54,769 bases of DNA from Parafrankia elaeagni (lineage in GTDB: Bacteria; Actinomycetota; Actinomycetes; Frankiales; Frankiaceae), in contig NZ_KB893738.1 in assembly GCF_000374165.1 (NCBI RefSeq), forward strand, positions 1 through 54,769. The letters are read 5' to 3'. The notes under the pieces are model-generated. The model ran no database searches. It worked only from the letters and a program-made list of their open reading frames with translations, and was not told the DNA's origin. Shown here piece by piece: positions 51,107 through 54,769 of this stretch (position 1 is the stretch's first letter; every line of letters starts with the position of its first letter). The translations under genes were made by a program, and so were the position numbers.

Positions 51107-51529
51107 GAAGAATCTCTATCTGTGCGGGTGTCCCGCCGACAACCGGGGATCCGAGGATCTTGGCCGGTTACGCGCGGAGCGGAGGCCCGATCCTGAGAAG
51201 CGGGTGCTACGACGCGCGGACAACTCGCGGCAGGAGCTCGACGAGCTGATGAAGCCAGCATAGCCGGTCCGCGCGCAGCGTCGGTACCCACAAGTGCCGT
51301 GAGGTCGCCGGCGGGCAACGGGCCGTCGTGGAGGCCGCGCCAGCGGTGGGCCCCACCGAGGGTGCGTCGCACCCGACAAAGTCCTGCTGGGCGGCGGCCG
51401 CCGACCCGCTCAGCGCGGCGCGGCGCGGCGCGGATGTCGGGGGTGTCGTCCTCCTGGCAGATCAGGCCCCGGAACCCGGATTGCGGCAGTGGGACGGGGG
51501 GCGCCTGACCGCCTATCTCGCTACCTGGC
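51107..51529. other. 423-bp gap upstream of the helicase gene
   Basis: Nothing coding supported on either strand; open frames here show no family pattern. It presumably contains the helicase promoter and leader. The LacI gene ends at its right edge. Confidence 0.4.
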
Positions 51530-52531
51530 TCAGCTGGTCTCGCGTTGGACCAGAGTGGGTTCCACGACAGTGCGCGAGGTAGGCGCAGGCCGCTGTTCGA
51601 CACTGCGCAGGACGAAGTCGGCAAACCTTCGCCCCAGAGCGACCGTGTCGATGCGGATGGTGCTTAGCGCGGGTACGAACATCGCCGCGATCGGAGAGTC
51701 GTCGTGGCCGATCACCGCGAGATCGTCGGGCATCCGGAGGCCTGCGCGGACCGCGCCGCTGGCGACGGCGGCAGCTACGTCGTCGTTGAACGCGACGACT
51801 CCGGTGATGCCGGCGTCGAACATCCGGCGAATGGTCTCGTCGGTGGAGGCGCTGCGGTAGTTGATCTCCTCCAGAGCAAGTGCCGCGAGGCCCAGCGAAC
51901 GGGCCCGCTCGCTCGCGGCCTGAAACCGGGCAGAGATCATCGAGGACGCGTGTGCCTCCACCGCCGCGACATAGACCAGATTCCGGTGGCCGCGTTCGTG
52001 GAGATGGTCGACCTGCAGCCGCGGGCCCGCGCTGAGCGCCAGGGAGGCATCGATGGGCTCGGTACGACCGGGGCTCGGATAGATCTTCCTGACACCGCAG
52101 GCGAGCATGGACTCGACGTCGGGCGGGTTGAACGGGATGGTCCCGACCACCAGGTCGGGGCTGAGGGACTCCCACAGCGGCCGGGCCGTCTGGTCGGCGT
52201 GGCGAGTGTAGGTGACCAGGGAGTACCCGGCCCGGTCGAGCGCGAGGGAAGCCTCGTCGAGATAGTTGCGCATCCGGAACTCGATCGGCCAGTCGGGCAG
52301 CACCAGCAGGATGATCCGGCTGCGGCCGCTGGCCAACGTGCGGGCGGCGCTGTTGGGTCGGTAACCGAGGCGTTCGGAGGCCCGCAGCACCCGTTCACGG
52401 GTGTCCTTCGGGATGGTCTGACCTCGCGTGTTGTTCAGGACGAACCCGACGGTCGCCCGCGACACCCCCGCTTCTCGGGCGACGTCGACGGCGGTCACCC
52501 GCCGACCGGCTGCCGGCTCCGACACGGTCAC
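51530..52531 (-). CDS. LacI family transcriptional regulator
   Basis: 333 aa from GTG 52531 with an excellent GGAGGAGG site. N-terminal helix-turn-helix VTAVDVAREAGVSRATVGFV and hinge YRPNSAARTLASGRS, then a periplasmic-binding-protein-like sensor (IILLVLPDWPIEFRMRNYLD, DLVVGTIPFNPPDVES, GITGVVAFNDDVAAAVASGA, LAVIGHDDSPIAAMFVPALS). It is divergent from the family 2 glycoside hydrolase; the gap has CTAG-centred palindromes typical of LacI operators. Probably represses the hydrolase and itself, with a galactoside or related sugar as inducer (inference). Confidence 0.93.
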   Translation of the reverse strand: MTVSEPAAGRRVTAVDVAREAGVSRATVGFVLNNTRGQTIPKDTRERVLRASERLGYRPNSAARTLASGRSRIILLVLPDWPIEFRMRNYLDEASLALDRAGYSLVTYTRHADQTARPLWESLSPDLVVGTIPFNPPDVESMLACGVRKIYPSPGRTEPIDASLALSAGPRLQVDHLHERGHRNLVYVAAVEAHASSMISARFQAASERARSLGLAALALEEINYRSASTDETIRRMFDAGITGVVAFNDDVAAAVASGAVRAGLRMPDDLAVIGHDDSPIAAMFVPALSTIRIDTVALGRRFADFVLRSVEQRPAPTSRTVVEPTLVQRETS

Positions 52532-52577
52532 CGCCTTGTCCTCCTCCGCTGGCCTGAAGCAAGTCGGACTTGTGCGC

Positions 52578-52626
52578 GCTAGTGCTCGATGCTAGCTTGC
52601 GTGCACATCACTAGCCCCCGCTAGTG
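52578..52626. promoter_or_regulatory. Two CTAG-type inverted repeats, probable LacI operators
   Basis: GCTAG-N9-CTAGC at 52578-52596 and CACTAGC-CCCC-GCTAGTG at 52609-52626 (perfect 7-bp arms). They lie 46-95 bp upstream of the LacI gene and 108-156 bp before the hydrolase. Confidence 0.7.
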
Positions 52627-52733
52627 GCGTCAGCCACGGATCAGATCGCCCGCGGGCCCGCCGCGGGGCCCTACCTGCCGTCGGCTGCCATCGCTGATAG
52701 CGGCCTGCTCGGCACCTGACCAGGAGAGCTCGA

Positions 52734-54551
52734 TTGATCCGCACATCGTTCAACGACGGCTGGTCGTACCGCCGGAAGCCCGACGCCTTCCAGGCTCTGC
52801 TCGGCAGGGCGAACGAGGGCTGGGAAGCGGTGCGGTTGCCGCATGACGCGATGGTCCGCCGCGAGCGGAGCGGCGCCGATCCGGAGGCAGGTCACCGGGG
52901 CTACTTTCCGGCGGACGGCTATGAGTACAGGAAGACCTTCTTCGTCCCGGAGGATTACCAGGACTGCCGGGTAACGTTCGAGTTCGAGGGCGTCTACCGC
53001 CATGGCCGGGTCTACATCAACGGTGACCTCGCCGGGCAGTGCGCCAGCGGCTATTCCACCTTCCTGGTTCGCGCCGATCATCTGCTGCGGTACGGGGCGG
53101 ACAACGAGGTACGGGTCGAGGCCCGCAGCCAGGACGACAGCCGGTGGTACACCGGCGGTGGCATCTATCGCGGCACGAGCATCATCGTCGCCGGGCTGCT
53201 GCATCTGGCTCTCGACGGCGTGCGGATCACCACTCCTGTCATCGAGAGCGATGCGGCGGTCGTGGCGGTGGCGACCGAGATCCAGAACGAATCGGCGGTG
53301 ACGCTGACCACCGAGGTTCGCAACGACATCGTGGGTGCCGATGGCGAGGTCGTCGCCACGGACGTCGCACCGGTCACGGTGTTCCCCGGTGACAGCGCTC
53401 TGCTGCGCCAGCGGCTGGTCGTTCCCGAGCCCCGGCTGTGGGGCGTGGAGCACCCCGATCTCTATACCTGCCGAACCTCCGTCACCGCCGGCGGCGAGCG
53501 ACTCGACGAACAGACGACGCGCTTCGGCATCCGCACGTTGACCGTCGACGCACGGCGAGGTCTTCGGATCAACGGTGAGGGCGTGAAGTTGCGCGGCGCC
53601 TGTATTCACCACGACAACGGTGTGCTTGGAGCGGCGACCATCGATCGGGCCGAGTGGCGGCGGGTGGAGATCCTCAAGAAGGCCGGCTTCAACGCGATCC
53701 GCAGCGCCCACAACCCGATCAGCCGAGGGCTTCTCGAGGCCTGCGACGAGCTCGGCATGATCGTGATGGACGAGCTGAGCGATGTCTGGACCCGGGCGAA
53801 GTCCGCGCACGACTACTCCGGCGATTTCGCCGGATCGTGGGAGGCGGACATCCGTGCGCTGGTCATGAAGGACCTCAACCATCCCAGCGTCGTCTTCTTC
53901 TCGATCGGCAACGAGATCCCGGAGGTGGGCACCGCCGCCGGCGCGGTGCTCGGTCGCCGGCTCGCCGAGAAGGTCCGCGAACTCGACGACACCCGGTTCG
54001 TCACCAACGCCGTGAACGGTCTGCTCGCCGCGGGGCCGGATCTCTTCTCGGCCATGAGCGCAGGCCGGGAGAAGTCCGCCGAGGACGGCACCGCGGGCGG
54101 CGGTACCGCGGGCGGCGGCACCGCCGGCGACGAGGCCGGCGACGTCAACGACGTCATGACCCGCCTGCGGGAGTTCATGCCGACATTGATGACCTCGGAG
54201 CTCGTGACGACGCGCACCGCGGAGTCCATGGCCTACCTGGATGTCGCCGGCTACAACTACCTCGAATCCCGCTACGAGCTCGACCGCACACTGTTTCCCA
54301 ACCGGGTGATCGTCGGCACCGAGACCTACCCCTCGAACATCGACCGCACCTGGCGGCTCGTACGGGACAACGACCACGTCATCGGAGACTTCACCTGGAC
54401 CGGCTGGGACTATCTGGGCGAGCCAGGAATCGGCAGGGTCGAGTACCAGAGCGATCCCACGCCGCAGGCCAGTGGCACCCCTGGCCACCAGGGGGCCTAC
54501 CCCAGGGCTGCGCAGAGATCGCACCAGGTTGTGATCAGTGACGTTCCGTAG
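52734..54551 (+). CDS. Glycoside hydrolase family 2 (beta-galactosidase-like), C-terminally truncated
   Basis: 605 aa from TTG 52734 (AGGAGAG at 52722-52728). Sugar-binding jelly roll (FNDGWSYRRKP, VRLPHDAMVRRER, EYRKTFFVPEDYQDCRVTFE), Ig-like domain, then a TIM barrel with RGACIHHDNGVLGAA, NAIRSAHNP, acid/base Glu394 in SIGNEIPE and nucleophile Glu530 in VGTETYPSN. The barrel reaches FTWTGWDYLGEPGIGRVEY. After GHQGAYP (about 54505) the family sequence stops, leaving out the usual C-terminal domains (family about 750-850 aa). A Gly/Thr/Ala repeat (TAGGG units) is inserted in the barrel near residue 455. Both catalytic Glu are present, but activity is doubtful. It hydrolyses a beta-linked sugar in intact relatives; no signal peptide is visible. 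Confidence 0.88.
   Translation: MIRTSFNDGWSYRRKPDAFQALLGRANEGWEAVRLPHDAMVRRERSGADPEAGHRGYFPADGYEYRKTFFVPEDYQDCRVTFEFEGVYRHGRVYINGDLAGQCASGYSTFLVRADHLLRYGADNEVRVEARSQDDSRWYTGGGIYRGTSIIVAGLLHLALDGVRITTPVIESDAAVVAVATEIQNESAVTLTTEVRNDIVGADGEVVATDVAPVTVFPGDSALLRQRLVVPEPRLWGVEHPDLYTCRTSVTAGGERLDEQTTRFGIRTLTVDARRGLRINGEGVKLRGACIHHDNGVLGAATIDRAEWRRVEILKKAGFNAIRSAHNPISRGLLEACDELGMIVMDELSDVWTRAKSAHDYSGDFAGSWEADIRALVMKDLNHPSVVFFSIGNEIPEVGTAAGAVLGRRLAEKVRELDDTRFVTNAVNGLLAAGPDLFSAMSAGREKSAEDGTAGGGTAGGGTAGDEAGDVNDVMTRLREFMPTLMTSELVTTRTAESMAYLDVAGYNYLESRYELDRTLFPNRVIVGTETYPSNIDRTWRLVRDNDHVIGDFTWTGWDYLGEPGIGRVEYQSDPTPQASGTPGHQGAYPRAAQRSHQVVISDVP
54087..54131 (+). repeat. In-frame 15-bp minisatellite (3 near copies) inside the GH2 gene
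   Basis: GGCACCGCGGGCGGC (54087-54101), the same with one change (54102-54116), and a third diverged unit (54117-54131). It encodes GTAGG GTAGG GTAGD in the catalytic barrel. Confidence 0.85.
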
Positions 54552-54769
54552 CCACGTTGTGGGGCGCCTCAAGGTGCCTTGCGCGGAGCGGAGCGAGTTG
54601 GATGCGATCCCGCCACGCTCGCCCGGGATGGGCCGCACAAATCAAGGCCACGCACACCCGGATCAAATTCCGAGGAAACGACGCAGAGCTTCACCGGAGA
54701 AACTCCGGCAGCCGAATTACCGAAAACGTGGCCAGCCGTAGTGACGGAAGTGGCCTTCCAGTCGGATGA
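54552..54769. other. Window end after the hydrolase; no gene recognised
   Basis: 218 bp. Short open frames are present, but none shows a family pattern; GC content falls slightly towards the end. The breakpoint of the hydrolase lies just upstream. Confidence 0.4.

Noticed and set aside
1-54769. tRNA, rRNA and known riboswitch elements
   Set aside because: No cloverleaf-like or rRNA-like sequence seen on reading both strands. A covariance-model scan would be needed to exclude small RNAs.

Overview
The window is very GC-rich DNA with strong G/C bias at third codon positions, many GTG (and a few TTG) starts, GTGA/ATGA gene overlaps and a leaderless-looking promoter. The families present (modular type I PKS, tandem FadR regulators, MMPL, LmeA/DUF2993, FHA-FHA-ABC exporter, CGNR zinc-finger protein, many SDR/P450/Rieske genes) point to an actinomycete chromosome. 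A catabolically versatile Frankia/Pseudofrankia-like organism would fit, but that is inference, not a database match.

Layout. 1-9 kb: end of a modular PKS (KR remnant-ACP / KS-AT-DH-KR-ACP-TE), then a type II thioesterase and a sulfotransferase. 9-16 kb: a graveyard of broken acyl-CoA-type catabolic genes (3-hydroxyacyl-CoA dehydrogenase, two enoyl-CoA hydratase remnants, a head-plus-tail SDR relic, an IS110-type transposase tail) around an intact cis-prenyltransferase and a double FadR/GntR regulator. 14-27.4 kb: a catabolic island holding a Rieske oxygenase, three NTF2-like proteins, a carboxymuconolactone-decarboxylase-like protein, a TetR regulator, three SDRs, P450+ferredoxin, a second P450, an EthD-like protein and an amidohydrolase. 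It is linked by two sets of repeated palindromic promoter sites. 27.5-29.8 kb: a CGNR-type regulator divergent from a VOC protein and a flavin-nucleotide oxidase, with four TCTAACG half-sites between. 29.8-36.6 kb: DeoR regulator plus a complete L-rhamnose pathway (isomerase, aldolase/dehydrogenase fusion, kinase, L-lactate-type dehydrogenase). 36.7-38.5 kb: DUF202 membrane protein and a P450 closely resembling the one at 21.6 kb. 39.3-47.4 kb: a cell-envelope block with FHA-FHA-ABC exporter, NarL-type two-component system, MMPL transporter and LmeA-like lipid-binding protein. 47.6-51.1 kb: IclR regulator, truncated SDR, MFS and acyl-CoA dehydrogenase scraps, DEAD-box helicase. 51.5-54.8 kb: LacI regulator divergent from a C-terminally truncated family 2 glycoside hydrolase.

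Two themes cut across the window. First, several genes keep both ends but lack an in-frame central block, so they are either real decay products or an assembly-collapse artefact. Second, short tandem duplications (6-21 bp units) are frequent, inside genes and between them; one 8-bp unit alone accounts for the N-terminal frameshift of the 3-hydroxyacyl-CoA dehydrogenase. The best candidate for an undescribed system is the 14-27 kb oxygenase island with its repeated operators.
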